Source of the DNA: Punica granatum
Lineage: Eukaryota > Streptophyta > Magnoliopsida > Myrtales > Lythraceae
Assembly: GCF_007655135.1 (NCBI RefSeq)
Contig: NC_045129.1
Location: 30,443,122 to 30,507,121, forward strand
Direction of reading: 5' to 3'
Length of the DNA stretch: 64,000 nucleotides
The translations under genes were made by a program, and so were the position numbers. Below are positions 35,166 through 47,039 of this stretch, in pieces. The notes beneath the pieces were generated by a model, which saw only the letters and a program-made list of their open reading frames with translations, ran no database searches and was not told the origin of the DNA. Position 1 is the stretch's first letter; each line of letters begins with the position of its first letter.

Positions 35166-38100
35166 ATGGCTATGGTGGTGGCCCATAACCGGGAGAGCAG
35201 TAGCAGCGGGGGCGGAGGTGGGGGGAGCCTCAGCAAGCACTTAACTGATTCCGGCAAGTATGTGAGGTACACGGCCGAGCAGGTCGAGGCCCTCGAGAGG
35301 GTGTACTCCGAGTGTCCGAAGCCAAGCTCCATCCGCCGGCAGCAGCTGATCAGGGAGTGCCCCATTTTGTCTAACATTGAGCCTAAGCAGATCAAGGTCT
35401 GGTTCCAGAACCGCAGGTACACACAGACACAATTGAAACTGAAAGAAACGGGGTCTGAACTGTGACCAGTCTTGGTTCTCTTGGTTGTGTTTTGTTCCTT
35501 GTCGGTTTTGTATTAGCTTTTCTTTGTCTTTAATGATCAGTATGTTGGTGTAGAAAGCTTCCTAGTTCCTTTTTTCAGTATGAATATGTAATTATCCCGT
35601 ACCTGTGTTTGTATTTTATGTGAAAATTTGAACATCTTCATTATTGCAAAACAGCCTCGTCCAGTTTATCACTTGGTCTGGAGTATTTTCTATTACAAGT
35701 GCTTTTTCTGCTGGGGAAGGGGGTAGTGTAGAATAAGGGTCTGGGTTGATTGGTTCTTAAGCTTCGAGGAGCTTATAGTAGGCAAGTCAGTGATGATTTG
35801 CATTGGGGTTTGAATCTCATGCAGGTGCCGAGAGAAGCAGCGGAAAGAGGCCTCGAGGCTGCAGACAGTGAATCGGAAACTAACGGCCATGAACAAGCTG
35901 TTGATGGAGGAGAATGATAGGTTGCAGAAGCAGGTCTCCCAGTTGGTCTGCGAGAACGGCTATATGCGGCAGCAACTCCACACTGTAATGCCCCGAAAAT
36001 CTCTCTTTTTTTTAGGAATCTTGTTTTGTAGATGGTCTTTGCATTCTATAAGGATTCCTAGGACATGAGATTGCTTCGTTTGGGGAGATTAAATCTTTTC
36101 ATCTCTTTGAAAATCAGAGTTGATCTGGAATCAACTCTGCTTGTCTATCTATGGTGTGGATATGTTTGGATGGTTTTGTTGGTAATTCGGCAGACCGCAT
36201 CTTGATGAAGAGCTAGTTTTCCCTGAACAACAGATTCCACTCTCAACACTATCGCATATCTCTGTTAGGTAGCCTTCGTAATATATGGTTCTTTTGAAAT
36301 TTTCTGCAGACACCAACTGCAACAGACGCAAGTTGTGATTCTGTAGTTACCACTCCTCAGCACTCTATGAGAGACGCCAATAACCCTGCTGGGTAATCTT
36401 ACTCTCTGTATTCTCTTTTGGACGATATACGATCAACAGGGTGTTTCTAATGGATGTTTCTCTTTTTCTGTACGGCAGACTCCTCTCCATTGCAGAGGAG
36501 ACATTGGCAGAGTTCCTCTCAAAGGCTACAGGAACTGCTGTTGATTGGGTTCAGATGCCTGGGATGAAGGTCTGTATTGTATATTGTTGCGATTGTAGTC
36601 TTTCTACAGATTTTTCTTGATAAAGACCTAGGAATATAATTTTTTGTTCATTGATTTTATTCCTGATGAGGATTGATTGATTGATTGATTCAGCCTGGTC
36701 CGGATTCGGTTGGGATCTTTGCCATTTCGCAAAGTTGCAGTGGAGTGGCTGCTCGAGCCTGTGGTCTCGTGAGTTTGGAACCTTCAAAGGTATTATTATT
36801 TTACATTTTACCCAGAGAGGAGATTCAAGTTCCTACTTCCTAGTTCCAGTCCCTTTTCCATTTCATGAATGCCATTTGAATCTTTGAAGAAAATTTTCAC
36901 AGATCGCAGAGATCCTTAAAGACCGTCCATTATGGTTCCGGGACTGTCGGAACCTTGAAGTCTTCACCATGTTTCCTGCTGGCAATGGGGGAACTATTGA
37001 ACTCATCTACACGCAGGTTTGTAAAGTGTTCAACTTCATAGGACATTCGCTTCTATAGATCGATATACACATAAGTAAATCACAAATGTATTTACACCTG
37101 TATATTATCAGGTTTATGCACCAACGACGCTTGCTCCTGCACGGGATTTCTGGACTCTGCGATACACAACTACTTTGGAGAATGGCAGTCTCGTGGTAAA
37201 ATATTCCTTCAACTGTGATGGATATCTGTGATTAATTTATAGTTTCTTCAAACCCTCACGGCTCTCATTCTGAAGGTATGCGAGAGATCTCTTTCTGGTT
37301 CCGGAGCCGGGGCCAACGCAGCTGTAGCTTCTCAGTTTGTTAGAGCTGAAATGCTTCCTAGTGGGTATCTGATTCGGCCTTGTGAAGGTGGAGGATCAAT
37401 CATTCATATTGTTGACAACCTCAATCTCGAGGTTTGACATTAAAACTATAAACTTCCCTGAGGTTTCTCCTCTAGACTGGGTCTGAATTTATTTTTCCCT
37501 TTCAATGATTCTAGGCCTGGAGCGTGCCCGAGGTACTTCGCCCACTGTACGAATCATCAAAAGTCGTGGCGCAAAGAATGACTATTGCGGTGAGCATGTT
37601 TGGTCTTTAATTTTGCTAGTTTAATTCACCTTTTTTCCCGGAGATGGAAGTGAGATGATCCTGTTCAAATTTACAGGCCCTACGGTTCGTCCGGCAAATT
37701 GCTCAGGAAACGAATGGAGAAGTCGTGTATGGTTTGGGTAGGCAACCTGCTGTACTAAGAAATTTCAGCCAGAGATTAAGCAGGTGAAGTCCTGAAAGCA
37801 TTTTTATGTCTTTCATGCAGTTCAGTAATCATATTGAGTCTTTTTTCTCACTATGTTTTTTTATCTTGTCCTATTATTTCAGAGGCTTCAATGATGCAAT
37901 CAATGGGTTCAATGACGATGGTTGGACGCTATTAAACTGTGATGGTGCCGAAGATGTCATCATTTCCATTAATTCCTCTAAGAACTTGAATGCTACCTCA
38001 GCTCCTAATGCCTTCTCATTTCTCGGAGGGATCCTCTGTGCAAAGGCTTCTATGCTCCTCCAAGTGAGTTCTCTTGAAAACTCTTTCTTTAAGTAGATTA

Positions 38101-39976
38101 AGGACTAATTAAGGATTATGCTTATTGTTGACATGTCTCGATTTGAAATGGTTTGCTTGTTAGAATGTCCCGCCTGCAGTGTTGGTTCGGTTCCTCAGGG
38201 AGCACCGCTCGGAGTGGGCTGATTTCAATGTTGATGCCTATTCTGCAGCATCATTGAAGGCAGCTTCCTATGCTTATCCTGGCTTGAGACCTACGAGGTT
38301 TACTGGGAGCCAAATCATTATGCCCCTCGGCCACACAATCGAACACGAGGAGGTAAGAGTGTCAGGCTCTTGTCTTGGCTTTTTAGGATCCAGTTTTTAT
38401 GTTACTGTGCTTATAACTATTGATTGCTGTTGTACAGATGCTGGAAGTCATTCGACTTGAAGGCCATTCTCTTGCCCAAGACGATGCTTTTGTGTCAAGG
38501 GACATTCATCTCTTGCAGGTACTTTAATTTATCAAGTTGCAGACCTAGCAAGTTTAGTTTATAACTGCTTGTCACCTAATTTTGTCACCCTCTTCTCCAA
38601 CTGGCAGATTTGCAGTGGCATTGATGAGAATGCAGTCGGGGTTTGTTCTGAACTGGTGTTCGCCCCAATTGACGAAATGTTCCCTGATGATGCTCCGTTG
38701 CTTCCCTCAGGTTTCCGGGTCATCCCATTGGATTCAAAATCAGTGAGTCAATCTCACTTGTCTCAGTTGTATTTGTCATGCAGAACCAGAAGATTGTCAG
38801 AACAACTTCTAATTATGACATACACGTAAAGCTATCTGAATGTGGTGGTCTTTTCCATATTTTGGATGTGCTAATTCTTGGTTTGGATGCAGAGTGATGC
38901 ACAGGAGAACAATTTGACAAATCGGACCCTTGATCTAGCATCCAGCCTTGAGGTGGGATCGGGTGCGGCCAACAGTGCTGGAGAGGGGGCGCGATCGTCT
39001 AGCACACGGTCTGTGTTGACGATTGCATTCCAATTCCCCTTTGAGGGCAGCCTACAAGATAATGTTGCTTCGATGGCACGACAATATGTCCGGAGCGTGA
39101 TTTCCTCTGTTCAGCGTGTGGCTATGGCAATATCCCCATCGGGAATGGCCCCGCCTGTGGGACCGAAGCTCTCCCCAGGCTCTCCAGAGGCCCTTACTCT
39201 TGCTCACTGGATCTGTCAAAGCTACAAGTAAATATCTACATCTATCATTCCTCTGGCTTTTTCAGCAATTAGTTGTGTCCCCTGCGCCTGATATGTGTGA
39301 TTTACGGGTGAACTTTACTGATAACTGATGGAACTCATGGTTTGGCTCTACAGTTACCATTTGGGGACAGAACTGCTCGGGTCTGATTCTCTCGGCGGGG
39401 ATTCCGTGTTAAAGAACCTTTGGAATCACCAGGATGCAATTTTGTGCTGTACTTTGAAGGTATTGTAACTGAAATTCCCCGGGTTTGGATCATGCTTTTA
39501 CCCAATATATACTAAAATACCCTTGGAAGTGAAATGAAATTGTCCTTTTCATCCTTGTCGCAGTCTCTTCCGGTGTTCATTTTCGCAAACCAGGCCGGGT
39601 TAGACATGCTGGAGACGACCCTAGTGGCCCTTCAGGACATCACGCTCGACAAGATATTCGATGAAGCTGGCCGGAAGGCACTGTGTGATGACTTTGCCAA
39701 GTTGATGCAGCAGGTAGAGTCTTCTTTTTCCATGATCCTTATTATATTATATCAACAAATAATACTGAGAAACAATTTAAGGGCCCTACTCTTAAGTCCT
39801 TCCATACGATGTTTGGGACTTTTCAGGGATTCGCCTGCTTGCCCGGAGGAGTGTGCATGTCGATAATGGGGCGGCACGTCTCATACGACCAAGCCATCGC
39901 GTGGAAAGTCCTATCGGGAGAAGACAACTCCGTCCACTGCCTCGCCTTCTCCTTCGTCAACTGGTCTTTCGTGTGA
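35166..39976 (+). CDS. REV: Class III HD-ZIP transcription factor REVOLUTA
   Basis: Eighteen exons: 35166-35416, 35825-35984, 36310-36392, 36479-36569, 36694-36789, 36903-37016, 37112-37195, 37276-37431, 37515-37589, 37677-37783, 37883-38063, 38164-38352, 38438-38518, 38608-38742, 38893-39227, 39354-39459, 39564-39713, 39827-39976. They give 847 aa, close to the usual 842. Order: homeodomain (about 31-94, with KVWFQNRRCREKQRKEA), leucine zipper (about 95-137), START lipid-binding domain (about 165-380), and the C-terminal MEKHLA domain ending in CLAFSFVNWSFV. REV rather than PHB, PHV, CNA or ATHB8 is indicated by SGKYVRYTAEQVEALERVY, SLSGSGAGANAA and NGEVVYGLGRQPAVLRNFSQ. REV is a nuclear factor for adaxial leaf fate, meristem initiation and vascular patterning. 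It is repressed by miR165/166 through the site at the exon 4/5 junction and by LITTLE ZIPPER proteins in the family. A six-glycine run (15-20) is an unusual N-terminal insert. Confidence 0.96.
36559..36703 (+). promoter_or_regulatory. miR165/166 target site, split by an intron
   Basis: The last 11 bases of exon 4 (CTGGGATGAAG, 36559-36569) and the first 10 of exon 5 (CCTGGTCCGG, 36694-36703) join on splicing into the known 21-nt site, which encodes the PGMKPGP part of the START domain. It pairs with miR166 with a few mismatches near the ends. Unspliced RNA and the genomic DNA lack the contiguous site. Confidence 0.95.
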
Positions 39977-42900
39977 ATCTTTTCCTTTTGACCCTTTTTC
40001 TCGGTTTTCCGACTCATCATCCATTTTATGTTATAGTAAAGATTCAGTAGTAGCCTGTGCAAAGAAAAAACGGATGGATGATGAGGGGAAATTGCAAGTT
40101 TTGTAGTACTCAGAACCCGGCCTCTCTGGCTGTGTCCCTTAAATCTTTTTAATTAATTTAATCGAAATTTTATTTTTATCATGCCACCATTCCCATGTCT
40201 GGCTAAGGTCTTTTGCAAAATATATTTCATAATAGATTTACATTTCACAAAATATTTTGATTTGTTTGATCTAAGTCCTTGGCCCAGTACGAAATAAGTA
40301 AACATTGTTCTCTTTTTTTTACGCGTATTCTCAAAACATTTTAATTTGTTTGATTTAAGTCCTTAACTCAATAGAGGATAGTTAAAAAATAAAAACAGCA
40401 TTATCATTCATCCTTAATTAAATCCTTAAATGTTTGCTCATCCACAAATTCTCGGAGGTGGGTATGTTCAATTAAAAAAACTCGAGGATACAGGTTGAGG
40501 ATCAATTCTACTTTAATTCGATCTATAGTCAATAACCTATTTGATTAGTGATTTACTATGATCCGTTTATTCATAGTTTATTGATCTTTAATTTTAATTA
40601 GTTTTAAAAATATAAAATATTAAAATGACTAAGTAAAATTCAGTAAAATAAGTAAAATCATTTAAATAGTAAAAATAATTGAAAATTAAATTAAAAAACA
40701 AAAAAAATCCATAAAAATTGACTTTAATTTACATTTGATTCTTAAAAATTGCATCCAACATAATCAAACCCGATTAATTTTTATTAAATTTCAGTTAAAT
40801 GAATCGGAAAAAACGGGTATGGTAAATAAAACATAGAAGTATCTTTAGGGGTGTGAAAATTGACTTTAATTCACGATTGACTCTTAAGAATTTTGTCCAA
40901 AATAGCCGAACCGATTAATTTCTATATAGAATTCATTATTTTTTTAGAACTCGATTAACCGGTAAGCCAAATTGACAAAACGGCTAATATTGTTTTAATG
41001 GTTATCCGATTATATTTTTTTAGGGTGTTTTTAAAAGAATTTAAAGAATAGGGATTGAATTGAAATGATTTCACGTAAACAAGCCTAGATTGTGAGTTAT
41101 TTTCAAACTAAGTCTAAGTTTTAACAAGAAGTTTAATTTGGGGGGAAAGACTCGCTTTTACACCATAACTGTACAGTAGCAACAGTGGTCTACTTCTCTA
41201 CAGAGTACAGACAGACAGACATAGATAGCTGACAAACATGGAGGAGGTCAGGTCAAGAGAAACACAGGGGGAAATCTTTATGGCAGCTCTGCTTAAGGGA
41301 TTCTGTCAAAAAGAGAAAGCAAAGATTTCATGCATTTACCCTCTGCATTTAACATTACATTGAAGTTGGAAGGTGGGGGTGGGGTTGGGGGCTTCCCTCC
41401 TCCCTATCTTCCTTGTTGCAGCTGATGATCAGTTCATTATGAAATCTCTTTGCATTTATTCCTTTCCGGACCTTCAAGTTGGGCAACGACGTTCACGTAC
41501 TATGTAACTAAGCCGAGACCCACATTGTGGTTCTCCTTGGATGGACGAGACACTAGAGATTGCAAATCTGCCCCGGCGGGCCCGTGGAATTCAAGAAGTC
41601 GTACATTGATACGGCCAAATTGCCAAGAACGGTCCGTGTCGAGCCAGGAGCAGCATGATGGTGTAGTAACACTGACGGCCCAAATCTTGCTTCAGATTGA
41701 GTGGGGCTTGTTGACTACTACTGCACGTGTTGAGATCAACTGTCAATGTTTTGTATATGAATAGTCATTCTAAGGTTAGTTAAAAGGGGATATAGCCTAT
41801 AGGAGGGTGGGATGAGATTTTTTTCCTTTTTTCTCCCCGGTAGAAAGGGTGGGATGAGATTTGATCGACATGGCCGTAATATATATATATATATATATAT
41901 ATTAGAATGTGACTCACGTTACTCTCGGTATCAAAATTAAATTTAGTTTATAATTGCTAATCGTGTTACATTTGGTATTATGTTAAAATATTAGATCATA
42001 ATATAATTGTGGCAATCTAATTTTTCTAAAAAAAAACTATTAACTTAAAATTATCAAAAATAATAATTGATGAATATTTTATTTGCCAATAATAAAGAGG
42101 ATTTTTTACGGGAAAAAAAGAAGAAGAAAAAAGTCAAGAACTATGGCCCCATTGAGAAAATTGAGGGAGAGGGAGAGAGAAGAAATAGGGGGAGTGGCTT
42201 AAGAGCGCCGATAATCCATAATGGTCGGTCTCAAGTTTCATTTACTTGGATGGACTTGGTACCATCCTAAAATACGACTCACTTCCACAATGGTTGGTCC
42301 CAATTCTCATCTTAGTTCTGGCCCCACCATCTTAATTTCATATTAAAAAGTGAATTCGATATATTTATTAAATATGTTGTCATAAATATTATTAATTATA
42401 CATTTTCGTTTTCGAGTTTGATAGAAAAATAATCTTTTAATTTTTCCTATTACTTTTTATTGAAATTAAATTTTAAAAATTAAGATTCCGAACATTATTT
42501 CAATTTCGATAAAAAATAATATTTTATCGAAAGTTTTGGGGGTTTTGATTGTATAGAAAATAAGGAAATGGAGGAACCAAATTTCGGAATTGAGGAGGAA
42601 AATTGGAATTATGCATGTGTTTGAGAAAATCGTCGACACTGAATTGATTGGGATCCATATTTTGGGCGAAAGAAAGGAGGAGAATGCTTGTATGATTTCA
42701 ATTGGAAAGGAGGAGGAGTAGAAGTTGTGTGAGAAATATTTAAATTTTGGGTGATATTTATATATTTAATTTTTGAAATTAAAAAAAATTTAAAAAATAA
42801 TTGTTTTGCCGGTTAGGGGCATCCATTACTGCCCCCAACGGGCGAAAGAGCCATTGCAAAAAATGCAACGACTCTTTTAATCCTTTTAAAAAATAAAATA

Positions 42901-43430
42901 AAATAAAAGGGGCAGTGTGACAACGTCGCTCCCTAGTTAGAGCGGCCCCTAGCCGGCCCAATCTCGGATCAGAGGTACAGGGCCGAGACTTGCCTCTCCC
43001 GACAATCGGTGTAAGGGGGGAAAGATAAGCGGGAGGTTCGCATTATCTCCATGTCAGCAACTGGGACCAAGTCCCTCCCTCATTACACATGCTCTGAGGG
43101 TGGTTAACAAATATGGAATTTACCTATTTATTTTTAGCTACCTCCTGATCCAATGAGTTGTAATAGTGTTGACATCTATATTTCAATTTGAAAAATATAA
43201 AATAAAATTATGAGAACCAAATTGAATTGATTTAAGTGATTCAACGTTTATCTCTTTAAATAAGATCTCAAATTCGAATATTATGAATGGAGAAAATTCA
43301 AGCTGAGAGAGTTTTACTCCTTAATGAACCGACCCAGCTCAAATTGATTTAGTCAGAGCTCATTCGATTTTCGGATATTATGATGCACACCGAAAAATAA
43401 AATTTTGAAATATACACAAAGAAAAAGGCA
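39977..43430. other. Spacer downstream of REVOLUTA
   Basis: Begins with the REV 3' UTR. The rest is AT-rich with a TA microsatellite (about 41878-41902). A less AT-rich stretch at 41450-41764 is open on the plus strand but shows no family motif. A related pair of about 40-bp segments containing TTTGTTTGATYTAAGTCCTT sits near 40247 and 40335. No gene recognised. Confidence 0.4.
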
Positions 43431-44100
43431 CTTTTGTTCCTCGATCTTTAGGCTTTTATCATTTTGGTCCTAAACATATTTTTTTAGCATTCTCATACTC
43501 AACGTTTTGATTTTTTGTTAGTTTAGTCCGATCGTCCAATTTTCTGCAATAAAACTCATTTTCCATCCAAAATGATATTTTAAACAATAATTTAATTTTC
43601 AAAAACTAGAATAAAAAGGAGGAAAAGGGAAATCAACACAGGGAAACGGGAGGGGGCGATGGCAACGGCCACCCCCCAATCAAGGTAGCCAGCGATCCTT
43701 GGTCGTCGATGACCCAGAGGAAGTGGTGGTTGTCGCCAGCATGGCCTCGCATCGCTTGAATATCACAGATTTTAGGGGGGAGGGGGGGAACCAAATTAAG
43801 GTTGAGGGGGAGGAGGGGATGGGTGCCACTCCGACACCCCCTAATTGAGATTGATGGGAACCTTATTTGGGAGGGATGATGACCTCGCCAGCGGCCACCA
43901 CCTCTTCAATCTGGGTCGTCGAAGACCTTAGTGGCCCTCGTGGATCTTGATTAGAGATGTGGTGGACGCTGGCGAGACATATACCGCCCGACCTCCCTCC
44001 CTCCCTCCCTCCCTCCAATTCCCCTTCCCTTCCTTCCTGTCCTCCATCGGCAAGGTTGTAGGAGGCCTCCAACCAAGCTCCCAACCCTGCTCTTTTAATT
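43431..44100. other. Repeat-derived spacer
   Basis: Starts with TTTATCATTTTGGTCCTAAA-type sequence; a similar inverted string (GGACCAAATTGATAATAAA) lies near 45060. It may be one end of a larger element in which the inverted repeat at 44100-44835 is nested. A GC-rich, CCCT-repeat patch (about 43980-44040) generates unreliable open frames on both strands. Confidence 0.35.
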
Positions 44101-44835
44101 TTTTTTTAAATGCAAAGAACTCTCTTGAGGTTGGGTAAAATGACACTTAACCCCATTTGTTTGAAAAATATGCACTTCACTCCAATTGACCGATTTGACC
44201 AAATCTTTAATTTTTGCAAAAAATAACAATTAGGTCATAATATTTTAGTTTCTTCTTCTTAAGGCCATGGTATTATTTATTATTTAATAAGGGCAGCACT
44301 TCACATAAGTTTTCATATAAGCCCTTCTAATTTTATAAAAAAAAATTCTTCAACTTGACAAATGAAAAAAATTGAAAAATAAACATAAATGAAAAAATAA
44401 ATTGAAGAGAGAGAGAGAGCAAAAGCCCCAACAACATTGCATGGCGCACGTCCACGCTTGAAGAGGTCTTCGGCCCCTTCCAATGGCACCACCGCCGCCC
44501 TTTCCTCCTTTATTTCTCTTTTTTTTTTGATGCATCCAACTTCTTTTTTTTTTTGAACTATTTCATATTTTTTTTATTTTTTAAACAAAAAAATTTAAAA
44601 TATATGAAAAGCTTTATCCATAAATTTTATACAATTTGGCGGCTTTATTCAATAATAAATAATTTTAGGGCCTTAAAAAAAGAAATTCAATACTTATGAC
44701 TTAATTTGTTATTTTTACAAAAGATATAAATTTGGTCAAACCAGTCAACGGGGGTTAACTGTATATTTTTCAAACAAATGGGGTCGAGTGCAATTTTACC
44801 AAACATCGGGGGAGGTCTTTGCATTTTACCCTTTC
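44100..44835. mobile_element. Second inverted-repeat element, MULE-like
   Basis: Arms of roughly 220 bp at about 44108-44330 and 44615-44830 are inverted copies. Landmarks are CCCCATTTGTTTGAAAAATA (44151-44170) against TATTTTTCAAACAAATGGGG (44763-44782), and a TGCAAAGA segment at the outer ends. The 280-bp centre is not coding. Non-autonomous; a target duplication was not resolved. Confidence 0.65.
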
Positions 44836-45279
44836 TTTTTTATATATATTTTAAAATATTGAATCGCCTAAAACGGCGTCATTTTGAATATCTTATATTA
44901 TTAGTGATGGCATTAGTCCACGACATGTGTGAGTCCACGTCAGATTTCTATGGTGTCGTTTAATGAAGAGACCAAATTGATAGACGAAGTTACATTCAAT
45001 GATCAAATTGATGGCAAAATTCTTTGAAGGACCGAGTTGTTGGCTAATAATTTTTTTAAGGACCAAATTGATAATAAACTCAAAACATAAACTTCTGGGG
45101 AATGCTCAATGAATGAGTCTCGTGGGCCTCACGGTTTAAGCTATTCCAAAATGGGAAGGACAAAAGTTCCCTTCTTTGAGGAGGGTATCCCTAAAGAAGA
45201 CTGGAAACTTCTTGCAATGCCACATTCTTGACTTATAAGAGAGATGGATTCCGTGAGCCTCCTTTGTAATCGAAAAAAA

Positions 45280-45440
45280 AAGGAGTGGATTCCTCTGGAT
45301 CACCACACGATCGACAAGTAGGAGGAACTGGGAGTCCTCTCGAAGAGAGGTGGGCAGCAGTAGGGAGCTCATAATGAGAAGCAAGCCACAAGAATATTTG
45401 GATTCTTGGGTGGGTAGCAACCTTTCAGATCCAAAGCCAA
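45280..45440 (-). pseudogene. LINE reverse-transcriptase relic (zf-RVT region)
   Basis: In one minus-strand frame the sequence reads a run matching the C-terminal zinc-binding segment of plant L1-type non-LTR retrotransposons: IQIFLWLASHYELPTAAHLS followed by RGLPVPPTCRSCGDPEES. The FLW, LPT, RG and CRSCG spacing is the family signature. A stop codon lies just upstream in the same frame (WI*KV) and the frame is not kept on either side, so this is a dead fragment. Its full extent is unclear; it may run to about 45720. Confidence 0.6.
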
Positions 45441-45784
45441 TTCTTTTTTGTGCGATTAGGGTCAAGCTAACGTGCCAAGACATAAGCTTATTTGGTCGAG
45501 AAAGGACCACTGGGAGAGGCTTCCTGTCCTCTGTCCATTCCCCGATTATGCTGCGGGGAGTATTGCGTAGAACATCATGTATATACTATATCCTCAGGGA
45601 GGGGAACCTTCATGACGGGGATTGGTTATTTAGTAACAATGAGGAGACCCGAAGAGACGATCAATCAAAGTTCATAGATTTATTCTGAACGCCTACGTGG
45701 CATGCTCACGAACGGCAGCTGCCCCTTCCATCTATATTATATAAGTAAAATTGACTCTCGCATATATTTAATAGGGTTATAGTT

Positions 45785-45789
45785 AAGAG
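45785..45789 (+). repeat. Target site duplication, left copy
   Basis: AAGAG directly before the 5' LTR of the copia element; an identical AAGAG follows the 3' LTR. Confidence 0.9.
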
Positions 45790-45969
45790 TATTACATTTG
45801 TATAATTGTACATTAAGAATTTGTCCTTTTTGGTATTTGATATTTTAGGTAGTCAAAGATATTAGACACATACCATTTATTATTTTCCTTCTATGTAATA
45901 ACCTCACGGGCTATTTACAGCTCCGGATGTTTCAATGAAACTTGAGTCGGATTATTTCAATTCTTCACA
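45790..45969 (+). repeat. 5' LTR of the copia element
   Basis: 180 bp, beginning TATTACATTTG and ending CTTCACA. The usual TG start is TA here. No difference from the 3' LTR was found. Confidence 0.93.
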
Positions 45970-45981
45970 TGGTATCAGAGC
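45970..45981 (+). other. Primer-binding site for initiator tRNA-Met
   Basis: TGGTATCAGAGC starts immediately after the 5' LTR and is the standard plant copia primer site. Confidence 0.93.
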
Positions 45982-46022
45982 AATTACGCTCCTGGACCGG
46001 TTGAAATCCCTCCGATTACACA

Positions 46023-47039
46023 ATGTCCGTTATCAGTGACGATGAGAAGAGTCCAAGACTGGACATTGAATCGTCCAAGGACAGGAAGGCAAGGGACGGC
46101 TCAGCAAGAAGCACTGAGGTCCCACCTGTTTATCATCTTGGTTCATCCGATAGCACAGGAGCTCAAGTGATCGGATGCACACTAAATGGCGACAATTACC
46201 TGACATGGTCGAGGGCCATGTTGATTGCGCTTCGGGCAAGAAACAAACTGCCCTTCATCGATGGGACTCTGCAGAAGCCAGGGGAGGACGATCCTCTCAG
46301 GGAACGGTGGGAAAGGTGCAATTCCACCATCTTGGCGTGGATGTTCAACACCATGGAAGGAGGTCTCCAAGCCATGGTTGCCTATGAGGAAGACGCTAGA
46401 AACCTGTGGGAAGACCTGAAGGAGAGGTATTCCGAGGGTAATCAAGCTAGGGTTTTTCAGATTAAGACAGAAATCTGTCTTCTCAGACAAGAGGGGTTAA
46501 GTATTCGGGATTACTACGGAAAATTGAAATTGCTGTGGGACGAGCTAGAATTCTACCTGGAATATCCGGGATGCAGGTGTGGAGCGAGAGCCACGATCGC
46601 CGCACAGAAGGAGACGGAGAAATGCTATCAGTTCCTTATGGGACTTTCTGCAGAATTCAACACAATCCGCTCAACGATCCTCAGCATTGAGCCGATACCC
46701 AACTTGAACAAGGTGTTCAATATGGTAGCGAACGAGGAACGGCAAAGGGTGATTGCGAGATCCCGAGAATCGGCTCCTGAATCTGCTGTTTTTCTCGCCA
46801 GAGAGGAAGAGCTCGGGCGAACAGTGACGAACAAATTTCATGGCCTCGCGGAAGGGAAAGGCACCTGCAGCAATTGCGGAAAGGTGGGCCACTCCAGGAA
46901 TTCCTGCTGGGCCCTAATCGGATACCCATCTTGGCATTTCAAGTCCAAGCAGAATGCGGGAAAAGGGCCTGGACAGGGACAGTCCAAGCAGAGCACTGGG
47001 CCGCGAGGAAGAGCCCAAATTCAGCGAGGCCCGGATTGA
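46023..47039 (+). CDS. Copia Gag protein
   Basis: 338 aa ending at an in-frame TGA. The N-terminal half carries the plant copia Gag signature: LNGDNYLTWSRAMLIALRAR and FIDGTLQKP (about residues 55-84), then LWEDLKERYSEGN and IRDYYGKLKLLWDEL. The C-terminus has a CCHC zinc knuckle, CSNCGKVGHSRNSC (about 286-299), that binds RNA in the particle. Gag forms the cytoplasmic virus-like particle. Most plant copia elements make one Gag-Pol chain, so the stop separating this from the protease is probably a mutation, though UGA readthrough is possible. Confidence 0.9.
   Translation: MSVISDDEKSPRLDIESSKDRKARDGSARSTEVPPVYHLGSSDSTGAQVIGCTLNGDNYLTWSRAMLIALRARNKLPFIDGTLQKPGEDDPLRERWERCNSTILAWMFNTMEGGLQAMVAYEEDARNLWEDLKERYSEGNQARVFQIKTEICLLRQEGLSIRDYYGKLKLLWDELEFYLEYPGCRCGARATIAAQKETEKCYQFLMGLSAEFNTIRSTILSIEPIPNLNKVFNMVANEERQRVIARSRESAPESAVFLAREEELGRTVTNKFHGLAEGKGTCSNCGKVGHSRNSCWALIGYPSWHFKSKQNAGKGPGQGQSKQSTGPRGRAQIQRGPD

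Noticed and set aside
41450..41764. A 104-codon plus-strand frame in less AT-rich DNA downstream of REV
   Set aside because: No protein family pattern, no upstream promoter signal, and no splice-linked continuation could be found.
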